Made by a program: the position numbers and the translations under genes | Assembly (NCBI RefSeq): GCF_017356015.1 | Contig: NZ_JAFIQV010000044.1 | Location: 1 to 54,897 of the forward strand | Direction of reading: 5' to 3' | Length of the DNA stretch: 54,897 bases | Origin: Azospirillum sp. SYSU D00513 | GTDB lineage: Bacteria > Pseudomonadota > Alphaproteobacteria > Azospirillales > Azospirillaceae | In this document: positions 6,656 to 15,164 of the stretch, in pieces | Position numbering within the stretch: the first letter of the stretch is position 1 | How the letters are laid out: the number at the start of each line of letters is the position of its first letter | The notes under the pieces: generated by a model | Told to the model about the DNA's origin: nothing | The model's database searches: none | What the model saw: only the letters and a program-made list of their open reading frames with translations

Positions 6656-7342
6656 ATGACCAACATGAATGTATTTTTGATCGAGCCGAACCAACTGTCC
6701 CGCGAGGGCTTGAGACAGATCCTTTCCGGCTGTGACATCACGATGGTCGGAGAGGCCGCGAATGCGGGCACGGCCGGCCCGGTGATCGGTGGAATGGACC
6801 TCCGGCCGGATCTGATCCTGATCGAGCCGCTCAGCATGGCTGAGGATGTCCGTGCTCTCCGCGCCCTGTCTCCACAAAGCCGCATCGTCGTCCTGGCCTC
6901 CGATCTCTGCATCCGGAGCCTGTCCAGCGCCTTGGCGGAGGGCGTCCACGGTTATCTCACCAAGAGCATTTCATCCGAAGCGCTGATACAATCACTGCAG
7001 CTGGTGATGATGGGGGAAACGGTCTTTCCGACCAACCTGGCGGATATCTTCATATCCGGACGGATGCTTCAGCCCCGGCCAGTTCATTCCCGCCCGCAGA
7101 CGGCCTTGTCTCCACGTGAAATACAGATGTTGCGCTGCCTTATATCTGGACTGTCCAATAAGGCAGTCGCCAGCCAGCTCGGCATTACCGAGGCGACCGT
7201 AAAGGTTCATCTGAAAAACCTCCTGCGCAAAATCAAGGTGTTGAATCGTACGCAGGCCGCCATCTGGGCCATGAATCATGGCTTTGAAAAGAGGTCGGAT
7301 GCTTCGAACGCGGAAATCGCAATGGTCTTTGCTGATGCGTGA
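6656..7342 (+). CDS. NarL/LuxR-type response regulator with an atypical receiver domain
   Basis: About 228 residues: a receiver domain (1-120) and a LuxR-type HTH (about 150-210: LSPREIQMLRCLISGLSNKAVASQL, then TEATVKVHLKNLLRKI). The phospho-acceptor position, normally VLMD, reads LILIEP, a Glu. The N-terminal acidic pair, normally DD, reads IEP. The conserved Lys (LTKSIS) is kept. Glu can mimic phospho-Asp, so the protein may be constitutively active or controlled another way. ATG 6656 is chosen because AAGGATGAGG precedes it; the ATG at 6647 is too close to that site. No partner kinase gene is adjacent. Confidence 0.88.
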   Translation: MTNMNVFLIEPNQLSREGLRQILSGCDITMVGEAANAGTAGPVIGGMDLRPDLILIEPLSMAEDVRALRALSPQSRIVVLASDLCIRSLSSALAEGVHGYLTKSISSEALIQSLQLVMMGETVFPTNLADIFISGRMLQPRPVHSRPQTALSPREIQMLRCLISGLSNKAVASQLGITEATVKVHLKNLLRKIKVLNRTQAAIWAMNHGFEKRSDASNAEIAMVFADA

Positions 7343-7453
7343 TACGATTTTCATGAAGTCCTGACCTGTGGTCAGGACTTCCGCGCCACGGGGCGCGGGG
7401 CCGCAGTCGCGGCCCTATACCGGGTTCGGAGGTCGGAATTTTCCGAACCCGGG
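7342..7453 (+). repeat. multi-hairpin dispersed repeat, copy 2
   Basis: Second direct copy of the element at 3536-3662. It keeps the AAGTCCTGACC/GGTCAGGACTT hairpin (7356-7380), a perfect GGGCCGC/GCGGCCC hairpin, and the CCGGGTTCGG/CCGAACCCGG hairpin. Its left end overlaps the TGA stop of the response regulator, just as copy 1 abuts the fasciclin stop. The right terminus is slightly degenerate (GGGATAAG instead of GGTATCA). Confidence 0.85.
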
Positions 7454-7465
7454 ATAAGCGATGAA

Positions 7466-7498
7466 ACAGGTTTGCGTGTTTCCCGCACGTAAACCTGT
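7466..7498. terminator. bidirectional stem-loop
   Basis: ACAGGTTTGCGTG (7466-7478) pairs with CACGTAAACCTGT (7486-7498) over 13 bp with one G-T pair and a 7-nt loop. It lies between the convergent response regulator and secretion operon. Confidence 0.6.
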
Positions 7499-7533
7499 CG
7501 CTCTGCCTCGAGAACCGGCTTGCACGCTCCTTG

Positions 7534-8877
7534 TCACTCTTCGCGGAAGGCGCGGTTCATGCTGTTGATCAGCGGGTCGAAGGTGTAGCGCAGCGCCGTG
7601 CGGGAACCGGTCTCGATCATCATTTCGGCCGGCATGCCCGGCAGAAGCTTGACCTCGTCCAGGCCCTCCAGTTGACCGCGGTCCACCTCCGCACGGATCA
7701 GGTAGTAGGGTAGGTCAACCTTGGGATCGTCGATGCGGTCGGCGGAAACCAGGATCACTCGGCCACCCAAGGTCGGCACCTTGCGGCGATTGTAGGCTGA
7801 CAGCGTGATCTCCGCGGGCATGCCGACATGCACGGACTCGACATCGAGCGGATCCAGCCTTGCCTCCACGATCAGTTTGTCGTCGTCGGGCACGATGTCG
7901 AGGATCGGGGCGCCGGCCGGGATCACACCGCCCGGCGTGTGGAAATGCAGATCCACCACCTGCCCGGAGCGCGGCGCGCGGACATCGATGCGGGTCATCA
8001 TGTCCTCGGTCGCGCGCAGCTTCTGCTCCACGTCGAAGATCTGAGCCTGGACCTCGCGCAGGCGTTGGACGACCTCGGACATCAGGCGGTTGTCCAAGTC
8101 GACCAGCTGAAGGTCGATTTCGCCGATGCGCTGCTCGGCGCGGGCGATGTTGGACAGGAGTTCGCCGCGTTCGCCTTCCAGCCCGGCGGAGGCGCGCTCC
8201 AGGGCAAGCAGGCGCGGCCGCTTCTCCAGCCCCTTGTCGACCAGCTCCTTCACCGATTTCGCTTCCTCGGCGATGAGGTTGATCTGCCGGAGCTGTGCTT
8301 TCTGCTGCACGTCCAGCCCCTTGGATTCCTCGATGATCTGCTGACGGCGCTGCTGGAGCACGTCCGCCTGCCCCTTCAAGGTGCGGGCGCGGCTTTCGAA
8401 GACGTTGGTCTGGCCCTTGATGATGGTGGCGACCGACGGGTCGGAGATGAGGCTCGTCAGCTCGGCCGGGAAGGTGACGACGGGCAGCGCGTCGCGTTCG
8501 GCCTCCAGCCGGGCTTCCTCGCCGCGCAACGCGAAATATTGCCCGCGCAGCTGTTCGACGTTGGCGCGGATGCGTGTCTTGTCGAGCCGGACGAGCACGT
8601 CGCCCGCCCGCACGCGGACGCCGTCGCTCACCAGGATCTCGCTGATGATGCCACCCTCCAGGTGCTGCACCGTCTGACGGTTGCTGTCGACGACGATGGA
8701 GCCGGGAGCGATGGCGGCGCTGGCGATCGGCGCGACGGCGGCCCAGCTGCCGAAACCGCCGAAGCCGATGGCGACGATGGCGAGCCCTGCCAGGACGCTG
8801 CCGCGCGCCGCCCCCATGGGGCTTGGCACGTCAACAGGTCTGGCGGAGGGGGCGAGGGCGATCTGGTTGGTTGCCAT
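7534..8877 (-). CDS. type I secretion membrane fusion protein, HlyD family
   Basis: A 447-residue periplasmic adaptor. A cytoplasmic N-terminus and one membrane anchor (SVLAGLAIVAIGFGGFGSWAAV, about 27-48) are followed by the first lipoyl half (IVVDSNRQTVQHLEGGIISEI). A long coiled coil runs from about 105 to 290 with heptad-rich E/Q/L/R segments. The second lipoyl half (VRAPRSGQVVDLHFHTPGGVI) and a beta-barrel end follow. It would link the ABC transporter upstream, separated by 9 nt, to an outer-membrane TolC-type channel not encoded in this window. Size and architecture match PrtE/PrsE adaptors. Confidence 0.93.
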   Translation of the reverse strand: MATNQIALAPSARPVDVPSPMGAARGSVLAGLAIVAIGFGGFGSWAAVAPIASAAIAPGSIVVDSNRQTVQHLEGGIISEILVSDGVRVRAGDVLVRLDKTRIRANVEQLRGQYFALRGEEARLEAERDALPVVTFPAELTSLISDPSVATIIKGQTNVFESRARTLKGQADVLQQRRQQIIEESKGLDVQQKAQLRQINLIAEEAKSVKELVDKGLEKRPRLLALERASAGLEGERGELLSNIARAEQRIGEIDLQLVDLDNRLMSEVVQRLREVQAQIFDVEQKLRATEDMMTRIDVRAPRSGQVVDLHFHTPGGVIPAGAPILDIVPDDDKLIVEARLDPLDVESVHVGMPAEITLSAYNRRKVPTLGGRVILVSADRIDDPKVDLPYYLIRAEVDRGQLEGLDEVKLLPGMPAEMMIETGSRTALRYTFDPLINSMNRAFREE

Positions 8878-8886
8878 GGAGCACTC

Positions 8887-10629
8887 TTACACGACGGTGG
8901 GGTTGGCCGGAACGGCGGCCAGGCGGGGTTGCATCTGGGTGGCGACAGGCACGGGACGCGGCTGAAGACGGGCCAGCACCTCGGCCCGGGGGCCAAACAG
9001 CTCGATGCGGCCCTGCTTCACGAGGAGGATCTTGTCGACGGAGGTCAGCACGTTCATGCGATGGGCGATGACGATGATCGTGGCGCCCCGCTCCTTCGCG
9101 GCGGTGAGCGCCTCGGTGAGCGCCGCCTCGCCCTCGCTGTCGAGATTGGAGTTCGGCTCGTCGAGCACGATGAAGCGTGGGTTGCCGTACAGCGCGCGGG
9201 CGAGCGCCACGCGCTGCCGCTGGCCGCCCGACAGCAGCGCCCCCGCCTCCCCGATGTCGGTGTCGTAGCCCTTCGGCAGGCGCAGGATCAGATCATGCGC
9301 GTTGGCGGCCTGGGCGGCGGCGATCACGTCGGCGTCCTCGGCGGCGTCCTCGGCGTCGTCCAGCCGCGCAATGTTCTCCTTGATGGTGCCGGCGAAGAGT
9401 TCGACGTCCTGCGGCAGATAGCCGACATGGCGGCCGAAGTCGGCGCGGTCCCAGCTGAACACGTCCACCCCGTCGAGCCGCACCTTGCCTGCGGTGGCCG
9501 GCCAGACGCCGGTCAGCAGGCGGGCCAGAACGGATTTTCCGGCGCCGGACGGGCCGACGACGCCCAGGCTCTCGCCGGGCAGCAGCCGGAAGCTCACGCC
9601 GTTCAGGACCGGCTTGCTCGACCCCGGCGGCACGAAGGACAGGTTCTCCACCGAGAGCATGCCGGCGGGCGCCGGATACCGGGTCGTGCCGCGCATCAGC
9701 GGCTTGGCGCGCAGCAGCTCGTTCAGCTGCGCGTAGCTCTGGCGGGCGCCGGCCAGGGCGCGCCAGGAGCCGATGAGCTGCTCGACCGGCGCCAGAGCCC
9801 GGCCCATGATGATCGAGCCGGCGATCATGGCACCCGGCGTCACCTCCTGGTTCAGGGCAAGCCAGGCGCCGACCGCCATCAGGGCGATCTGGATGGCGCT
9901 GCGCAGGAACTTGGTGGCGCCGCCGATCAGGCCCGCGCGGTGGCTGGCCGTCGCCTGCAGGGCGATGACCTGCTCGCCCTCCTGGCGCCAGCGGTTCACG
10001 ATCTGCGGCAGCATGCCCATGGCGTCGATGACCTCGGCGTTGCGCGCGCCGGATTCAGCACTCTGCAGCTGCCGTGTCGCCACCTTGTTGGCCATCTGTA
10101 TGGGCGCGCGGGTCGCCCAGTCGTTGAGGAGGCCGACCATGAACAGCGGCACGGCGCCGACCAGCGCCGTCATGCCCATCAGCGGGTGCACCAGATACAC
10201 GACGCCCATGTAGACCGGCACCCAGGGGGCGTCGAAGACCGTGAAGATCGTCGGGCCGGTCAGGAAGCCGCGCAAGGACTGCAGGTCGCGCAGGCCCTGG
10301 ATGCCCGTGCGGCCGCGGCCGGTCGCGCTTCCCTCTATTGCCTGGCTCAGGATGGAAGGGCCGAGCGTGCGGTCGAGCCAATTGCCGATATGGACCAGGA
10401 TGCGCGACCGCACGACCTCCAACGCCGCGTGGACCGCCAGCGCGCCAACCGCGACGATGGTCAGCATCACGAGCGTTTCCTCGCTCCGCCCGCCCAGCAC
10501 CCGATCGAAGATCTGCAGGGAGTAGAGCGGCACCGTCAGCATCAGGACATTGATGAAGAAGCTGAACAGGCCGACACACAAGGATGGCCGGGTGCAGAGC
10601 CGAAGCGCCTGATGTGCGTCTTTCACCAT
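8887..10629 (-). CDS. type I secretion system permease/ATPase (PrtD/PrsD-like ABC transporter)
   Basis: A 580-residue half-transporter. The membrane domain spans about 20-310 with the NVLMLTVPLYSLQIFDRVL start typical of PrtD-type exporters, and there is no N-terminal C39 peptidase domain. The nucleotide-binding domain has Walker A GPSGAGKS, a Q-loop (YLPQDVELF), the ABC signature LSGGQRQRVALARAL, Walker B FIVLDEPNSNLD and the switch His (IAHRM). It should power secretion of unfolded proteins bearing uncleaved C-terminal signals. The likely cargos are the CHRD and RTX proteins encoded next door. Confidence 0.95.
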   Translation of the reverse strand: MVKDAHQALRLCTRPSLCVGLFSFFINVLMLTVPLYSLQIFDRVLGGRSEETLVMLTIVAVGALAVHAALEVVRSRILVHIGNWLDRTLGPSILSQAIEGSATGRGRTGIQGLRDLQSLRGFLTGPTIFTVFDAPWVPVYMGVVYLVHPLMGMTALVGAVPLFMVGLLNDWATRAPIQMANKVATRQLQSAESGARNAEVIDAMGMLPQIVNRWRQEGEQVIALQATASHRAGLIGGATKFLRSAIQIALMAVGAWLALNQEVTPGAMIAGSIIMGRALAPVEQLIGSWRALAGARQSYAQLNELLRAKPLMRGTTRYPAPAGMLSVENLSFVPPGSSKPVLNGVSFRLLPGESLGVVGPSGAGKSVLARLLTGVWPATAGKVRLDGVDVFSWDRADFGRHVGYLPQDVELFAGTIKENIARLDDAEDAAEDADVIAAAQAANAHDLILRLPKGYDTDIGEAGALLSGGQRQRVALARALYGNPRFIVLDEPNSNLDSEGEAALTEALTAAKERGATIIVIAHRMNVLTSVDKILLVKQGRIELFGPRAEVLARLQPRPVPVATQMQPRLAAVPANPTVV

Positions 10630-10724
10630 TGCTGACCTGTCGATTGGAGTTGTGAATGACGTATGGAGACTTTCGAGAGGCGATCAAGAACAGCGGCCCC
10701 CACTTCGGAAGATGGCATCTGGCT

Positions 10725-10758
10725 GGCTCCGGCAGGAGCCGCGCAGCGAATGCTGCGC
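10725..10758. terminator. two tandem hairpins between the CHRD gene and the exporter operon
   Basis: GGCTCC/GGAGCC (10725-10740) is followed directly by GCGCAGC/GCTGCGC (10741-10758). On the minus strand they come after the CHRD stop and before the exporter gene, so they may end or attenuate read-through from cargo into exporter. Confidence 0.45.
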
Positions 10759-10798
10759 GACCCCGCTTTGGAATGGACCTGAACGGATGGGATCTTTC

Positions 10799-12376
10799 CT
10801 AGGCGATGAAGATGGATTCGCCGTGGTTGTGAAAATGGCTGCTGAATGCCAGGAGGTCCGCATTGGTTTCGATGTCGGTCAGCTCACCCGAGGCGACCGG
10901 AAGCAGGGCCTTGTAGCCCGCCGTGCCATCGGCCTCGTCGGGTGCCGGACTGCCGGCCTGCCCCTGTCCCTCGTCCAAGGTCTGGCCATGCAGGACGATT
11001 TCACGGATGTTGAGCGGCGTCAGCTCGTCGAAGAGCATCGCGGCGGCGGCGTTGGCTTCGCCTTCTGTGTCGAAGGTGAAGGTCTCCAGATAGTGCAGCT
11101 TGCCATCCTCACCGGCCGTGGGAAAGGCGATGCCGCCATGGGCCATTCCGCCGATGGGCAGCTCGGCCGCCGCGTCCGGATCGGTCGCCAGGTTCAGGAG
11201 AACGGGGCCGTAGGTCGCCAGCCCTTCCGCCAACTCGACGAAGCCGTCGCCGTCCACGTCCTGGCGGATCGTGGGGGTGGCGGTCATGCCCTTCTCCACG
11301 CCACGGATGCCGTGGATGTGCTGCGCGTGCATCTGGCCGGCCTCGAGGCCTTCCGCCTTGATGGACACCGTGATGCTGTTTCCGTCCTGCACCACAAGCG
11401 CGCTTCCGCTCACTCCGGAGTTGTTCAGGGCCGTGAATTTCGTGCCGTAAACCTCGGCGCTCTCGGACATGCCTTCGAGGATCTCCCCGAGGACGTTCTG
11501 GGAGGCGTGATCGGCCTCGCCGCTCGTGGAGGGCGCATCTTCCGAGCGAGCGTCTTCAAGCAGCGCTATTCCCGGCGTGAAATGCTCATCGGCGTTGAAG
11601 TGGCTGCCGAACCGCATCAGCTCCGCATTGGTTTCGATGTCGGTCAGCTCGCCCGAGGCGACCGGAAGCAGGGCCTTGTAGCCCGCCGTGCCATCGGCCT
11701 CGTCGGGCGCCGGCCCGCCGGCCTGCCCCTGTCCCTCGTCCAGGGTCTGGCCATGCAGGACGATTTCACGGATGTTGAGCGGCGTCAGCTCGTCGAAGAG
11801 CATCGCGGCGGCGGCATTGGCTTCACCCTCTGTGTCGAAGGTGAAGGTCTCCAGATAGTTCAGCTTGCCGTCCTCACCGGCCGTGGGAAAGGCGATGCCG
11901 CCATGGGCCATTCCGCCGATGGGCAGCTCGGCCGCCGCGTCCGGGTCGGTCGCCAGGTTCAGGAGAACGGGGCCATAGGTCGCCAGCCCTTCCGCCAACT
12001 CGACGAAGCCGTCGCCGTCCACGTCCTGGCGGATCGTGGGGGTGGCGGTCATGCCCTTCTCCACGCCACGGATGCCGTGGATGTGCTGCGCGTGCATCTG
12101 GCCGGCCTCGAGGCCTTCCGCCTTGATGGACACCGTGATGCTGTTTCCGTCCTGCACCACAAGCGCGCTTCCGCTCACTCCGGAGTTGTTCAGAGCGACG
12201 AATTCAGTGCCGTATAGCCGACCACCGTCAGACATGCCTTCGATCTTTGACGACAGGGCATCGCGATTGGCCTGGTCGTCAGCCTCGACCTGATCCTGCC
12301 CTGCTTCGACGTGGGCGTTCCCAGTGCGGAACTCATCGGACCCATGGAGGCCAGCGTTTTCGTGCATTTGCGACAT
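10799..12376 (-). CDS. double CHRD-domain protein, probable type I secretion substrate
   Basis: 525 residues containing two almost identical CHRD (chordin-like) domains of about 200 residues, with a period of 255 residues. Each has SGSALVVQDGNSITVSIKAE, HAQHIHGIRG, a DVDGDGF acidic loop (possible calcium site), TYGPVLLNL and IREIVLHGQ. There is no N-terminal signal peptide. The C-terminus ends in a short acidic/hydrophobic tail (ESIFIA), as type I cargos do, and the exporter genes lie immediately downstream on the same strand. CHRD domains are of unknown biochemical role in bacteria. Ribosome site GGGAGGATGAG. Cargo status is inferred from context. Confidence 0.85.
   Translation of the reverse strand: MSQMHENAGLHGSDEFRTGNAHVEAGQDQVEADDQANRDALSSKIEGMSDGGRLYGTEFVALNNSGVSGSALVVQDGNSITVSIKAEGLEAGQMHAQHIHGIRGVEKGMTATPTIRQDVDGDGFVELAEGLATYGPVLLNLATDPDAAAELPIGGMAHGGIAFPTAGEDGKLNYLETFTFDTEGEANAAAAMLFDELTPLNIREIVLHGQTLDEGQGQAGGPAPDEADGTAGYKALLPVASGELTDIETNAELMRFGSHFNADEHFTPGIALLEDARSEDAPSTSGEADHASQNVLGEILEGMSESAEVYGTKFTALNNSGVSGSALVVQDGNSITVSIKAEGLEAGQMHAQHIHGIRGVEKGMTATPTIRQDVDGDGFVELAEGLATYGPVLLNLATDPDAAAELPIGGMAHGGIAFPTAGEDGKLHYLETFTFDTEGEANAAAAMLFDELTPLNIREIVLHGQTLDEGQGQAGSPAPDEADGTAGYKALLPVASGELTDIETNADLLAFSSHFHNHGESIFIA
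10857..12200. repeat. tandem intragenic duplication, period 765 bp
   Basis: About 575 nt starting near 10857 recur near 11622 with a 765-nt offset and only about a dozen substitutions that I could count, so both domains stay in frame. Linkers between copies are unrelated. The low divergence points to recent duplication or ongoing gene conversion. Confidence 0.9.
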
Positions 12377-12997
12377 TACTCATCCTCCCTAAAGACAGAG
12401 GAGCTAAGAGTAAGCCGGCGTCGAAGAATTCCATGGACTGGATCTAGAATCCGTCCGGAATCTCCGCCGGACCTGCCGTTATCAAGACAGCTCTCATGCT
12501 GTGTATGAAAATCTAATCCCTAATAAGGATGGATATATAAACATCCAGAAAAACATTAATGCCTTTCGCATACCGTCCTGTGCTTGCGATCTCGGGAGAA
12601 AGTTTTTGAGAACGCTTGTTTCGCGCAAACGCGCCAAGGCTGCGAGAAGCGGGATCGTCGCTCCCGGCCTTGCCTCGCCCTTGGGGTTTGAGCGACCGAA
12701 CTCACAGATCTGCTGCTTGGGAATAGGTTCTGGAAAAGTCGCCCTGAAGGGTTCAAGCCATCTGACCCGTGGCGGCAAATGCCTATAGGTTGAAACCATA
12801 TAAAATTGGCCCGGATCACTCTTATTTGACCACCAAAAAGACTCATTGGGAGCAAACGGGTCGAACAAGAAACATCGTCTCCGGGCGTGCATCCAGCGGA
12901 TCGCTCCTCGTGTACTCGAAACGCCGGCCCCTTCAGCGCACACCATCGGAAGCTTTTGATGGGCTTGGGGCAATCACGTCAGAGCGAGGAATGGGAA
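12377..12997. other. long divergent intergenic region between two secreted-protein genes
   Basis: 621 nt without a convincing gene. It is less GC-rich than its surroundings, with AT-rich pockets at 12520-12560 and 12790-12850 that could hold promoters for the divergent CHRD and RTX genes. One small inverted repeat, GTCCGG/CCGGAC, lies at 12453-12472. Open frames across it have atypical composition and no family signature. Confidence 0.5.
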
Positions 12998-14392
12998 ATG
13001 ACACGCAATCGTAAAGACGAGCACCATCATGGAAAAGACGAGCACAATCATGGGAAAGATGATTTTCACCGTGTCGACCTGTCCCAGGACCAAGCCATCG
13101 CGCGAGATTATGGTGATGGGGATGACACGGTTTCCATTCGCGCGGACCGCGCCGACCCACAGGTGCGGCTGACCTTCACCAGCAGCGAAGTCGGCAACGG
13201 CAACGCTCGCGACAGCAACACGATGCTCAATCAGGACGGTGGTCTTGCGGTCCGCGCCCAAGCTGAAGACAATTCAGGCGCGCTGGCCGGGCCGGTGAGC
13301 CGGTTCGACGACGAAGGCATCACCTTCGAAAGCAAAGGTAAATTCACCTTCGACGTGCGTGATCTGGTCAGCGGCGTCGAGCGGGGAGACCGGTTCGACA
13401 CCGTCGAACTCGGCACCAGAAACAACGACACGATCGACGAGAGTGGTGCAAAGGAATCCTATTACATCAACGCCGGCATGGGTAACGACGTCGTGACCGG
13501 CGGACGCAATGATGACTTCCTGGTTGGAGGTGCCGGCAGCGATCACTTGAATGGCAAAAATGGAAACGACTCCTTCATCGGCGGCGGGGGTGACGACACC
13601 ATCCTCGGCCAGAGGGGGAAGGACGTCGTGAACGTCAACGTCGCTACTGACGGTAGCGACACCGTCGATCTTGGCAAGGACGCCGACACCGTCAACGTGG
13701 TGGCTCCGGTGTCTGCCCAGCAAATCCGCCTGACCTTCACAAGCAGCGAAGTCGGCAATGACAGCGCCCATGATGGCGGCACGATGCCGAACCAGGACGG
13801 GGGGCTCGCGGTCCGGCTGCAGGCCGAGGACGGTGCAGGCAATCTCACAGGCCCGGTAAGCCGCTTCGATGATGAAGGGATCAGCTTTGCAAGCGCGACA
13901 CCGGGCGTGACCTACGATGTGCGCGATCTGGTCAGCGGCGTGCAGCGAGGGGATCGGTTCGACGCCGTGGAACTGGGGACCAAAGACGACGATAAGTTCA
14001 ATAAGAGCGGTGAAGAAAACGCTTATTACATCAACGCCGGCATGGGAGACGACATGCTGGTCGGCGGGCTCGGCAATGACTTCCTGGTTGGTGGCGCCGG
14101 CAACGACCATCTGAACGGTCGTGAGGGTAAGGATTCGCTCATCGGCGGCGGCGGGAGCGACGTTTTCGTGTTCAGCGGCGACCCCGGCAGCGACAGCATT
14201 CTCGATTTCGTCTCAGGTGCCGACAAGATCGATTTCAGTGCCTACGGCATCGACTTCGGCGATGTCCAAACCATTGCAGAAGGCGCGAACACGTTGATCA
14301 GGGTCGATTTGAACCACGACCGTGCGCATGACTTCCAGGTCACGCTTTTGAATTCCGCCTCACCAGCGCAAACCGATTATCTGTTCGGTTGA
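12998..14392 (+). CDS. RTX-type calcium-binding protein, probable type I secretion substrate
   Basis: 464 residues. The N-terminus is His-rich (EHHHGKDEHNHGKDDFH), suggesting metal binding. Two related modules follow, each with a beta unit (VRLTFTSSEVGN or IRLTFTSSEVGN, then SRFDDEGI, VRDLVSGV, GDRFD.VELGT, YYINAGMG) and RTX nonapeptides (GGAGSDHLNGKNGND; GGAGNDHLNGREGKD; GGGGSDVFVF). The end FVSGADKIDFSAYGI and a C-terminal DYLFG match the serralysin/RTX secretion tail. The ATG at 12998 is chosen for GAGGAATGGGAA just before it; an upstream frame is leader. The exporter genes are about 2.4 kb away on the other strand. Confidence 0.88.
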   Translation: MTRNRKDEHHHGKDEHNHGKDDFHRVDLSQDQAIARDYGDGDDTVSIRADRADPQVRLTFTSSEVGNGNARDSNTMLNQDGGLAVRAQAEDNSGALAGPVSRFDDEGITFESKGKFTFDVRDLVSGVERGDRFDTVELGTRNNDTIDESGAKESYYINAGMGNDVVTGGRNDDFLVGGAGSDHLNGKNGNDSFIGGGGDDTILGQRGKDVVNVNVATDGSDTVDLGKDADTVNVVAPVSAQQIRLTFTSSEVGNDSAHDGGTMPNQDGGLAVRLQAEDGAGNLTGPVSRFDDEGISFASATPGVTYDVRDLVSGVQRGDRFDAVELGTKDDDKFNKSGEENAYYINAGMGDDMLVGGLGNDFLVGGAGNDHLNGREGKDSLIGGGGSDVFVFSGDPGSDSILDFVSGADKIDFSAYGIDFGDVQTIAEGANTLIRVDLNHDRAHDFQVTLLNSASPAQTDYLFG

Positions 14393-14398
14393 GACAAA

Positions 14399-14425
14399 CC
14401 CGCCCGCCGTACGGCGGCGGGCGGG
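14399..14425 (+). terminator. strong GC-rich terminator hairpin
   Basis: CCCGCCCGCCG (14399-14409) pairs perfectly with CGGCGGGCGGG (14415-14425) around a 5-nt loop, just after the RTX gene stop. No T run. Confidence 0.6.
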
Positions 14426-14492
14426 CCATCGATCCGACAGCGGCGGTGGGAAGGGACGTTGACGTTGGCGCACCGCGTCGGCGAGGTCCGGT

Positions 14493-14867
14493 TCAGAGAA
14501 ATCCGCCCCGCTCCTCCCGGATCCCGTCGGCACCGGTCTCCGGGCTGGAGAGGAACAGCAGCTCGTGAGGGCTGGCGCCGCGATGGCGGATCTCCTGCCG
14601 GATCAGGGTCCGGGCGAGCTGCAGAACGGCCAGTTCTTCCGGTCCCTTGGCCGCCCGGATGGCGGCCAGCGTCTCCCCATAGGTCTCGCGAAGCTCACGC
14701 AGGTCGAGCGTGCGCAGCCGCGCCCGCGTCGCCGCCATGAGGCCGTGCCGGGAGGGTTCGGGCGTGGCCTGGAAGGTTTGCAGGCGCTGGCTCCCGGCGC
14801 ACATGCGCCGCGCGAGGTCGTCGACCTTGCGGGCCTGTGCGACGAGGCTTGGGGCGCGGTCGGCCAT
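14493..14867 (-). CDS. uncharacterised small alpha-helical protein
   Basis: 124 residues, not recognised. Rich in Ala, Arg and Glu with heptad-like helical stretches (LVAQARKVDDLARRM; LRELRETYGETLAAIRAAK; LAVLQLARTLIRQEI). There is no signal peptide or membrane segment. ATG 14867 is chosen because GGAGGATCGC lies just before it; ATG 14879 is also possible. It is monocistronic and convergent with the RTX gene. Confidence 0.6.
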   Translation of the reverse strand: MADRAPSLVAQARKVDDLARRMCAGSQRLQTFQATPEPSRHGLMAATRARLRTLDLRELRETYGETLAAIRAAKGPEELAVLQLARTLIRQEIRHRGASPHELLFLSSPETGADGIREERGGFL

Positions 14868-15164
14868 GCGATCCTCCATACCGGTTTTCGTCTTGGTTGT
14901 GCCCCATCATGCGGGCCGCGAGAGCCGCCGTCTGTTCGACACCGAACGCTCGGCCAATGAAACCAGGTCCAGATAGCCCAATAAAAAGACATAACCCTTT
15001 GGAGCGAAATGGATCGGCGATTTGGCGAGGATCTGATGTTTCAAGGCTGTTGAATTCACTCGGGCCTCAAGCCCCTCTTCCCTTCGCGGTAGGAAGGAAC
15101 CGCGCTTCGGCCAGCGGCGTTCTCACGCCATGACCTCCGTGAAACCGCGCCCGCCCGCACCGGA

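Noticed and set aside
7828..10635. A 935-codon open frame opposite the secretion genes
   Set aside because: It runs antisense to clear HlyD and ABC transporter genes; low-complexity composition and no motif.
12494..12973. A 159-codon minus-strand frame in the long intergenic region
   Set aside because: Unusual composition, no ribosome site and no family; more likely leader or promoter DNA of the divergent secreted-protein genes.
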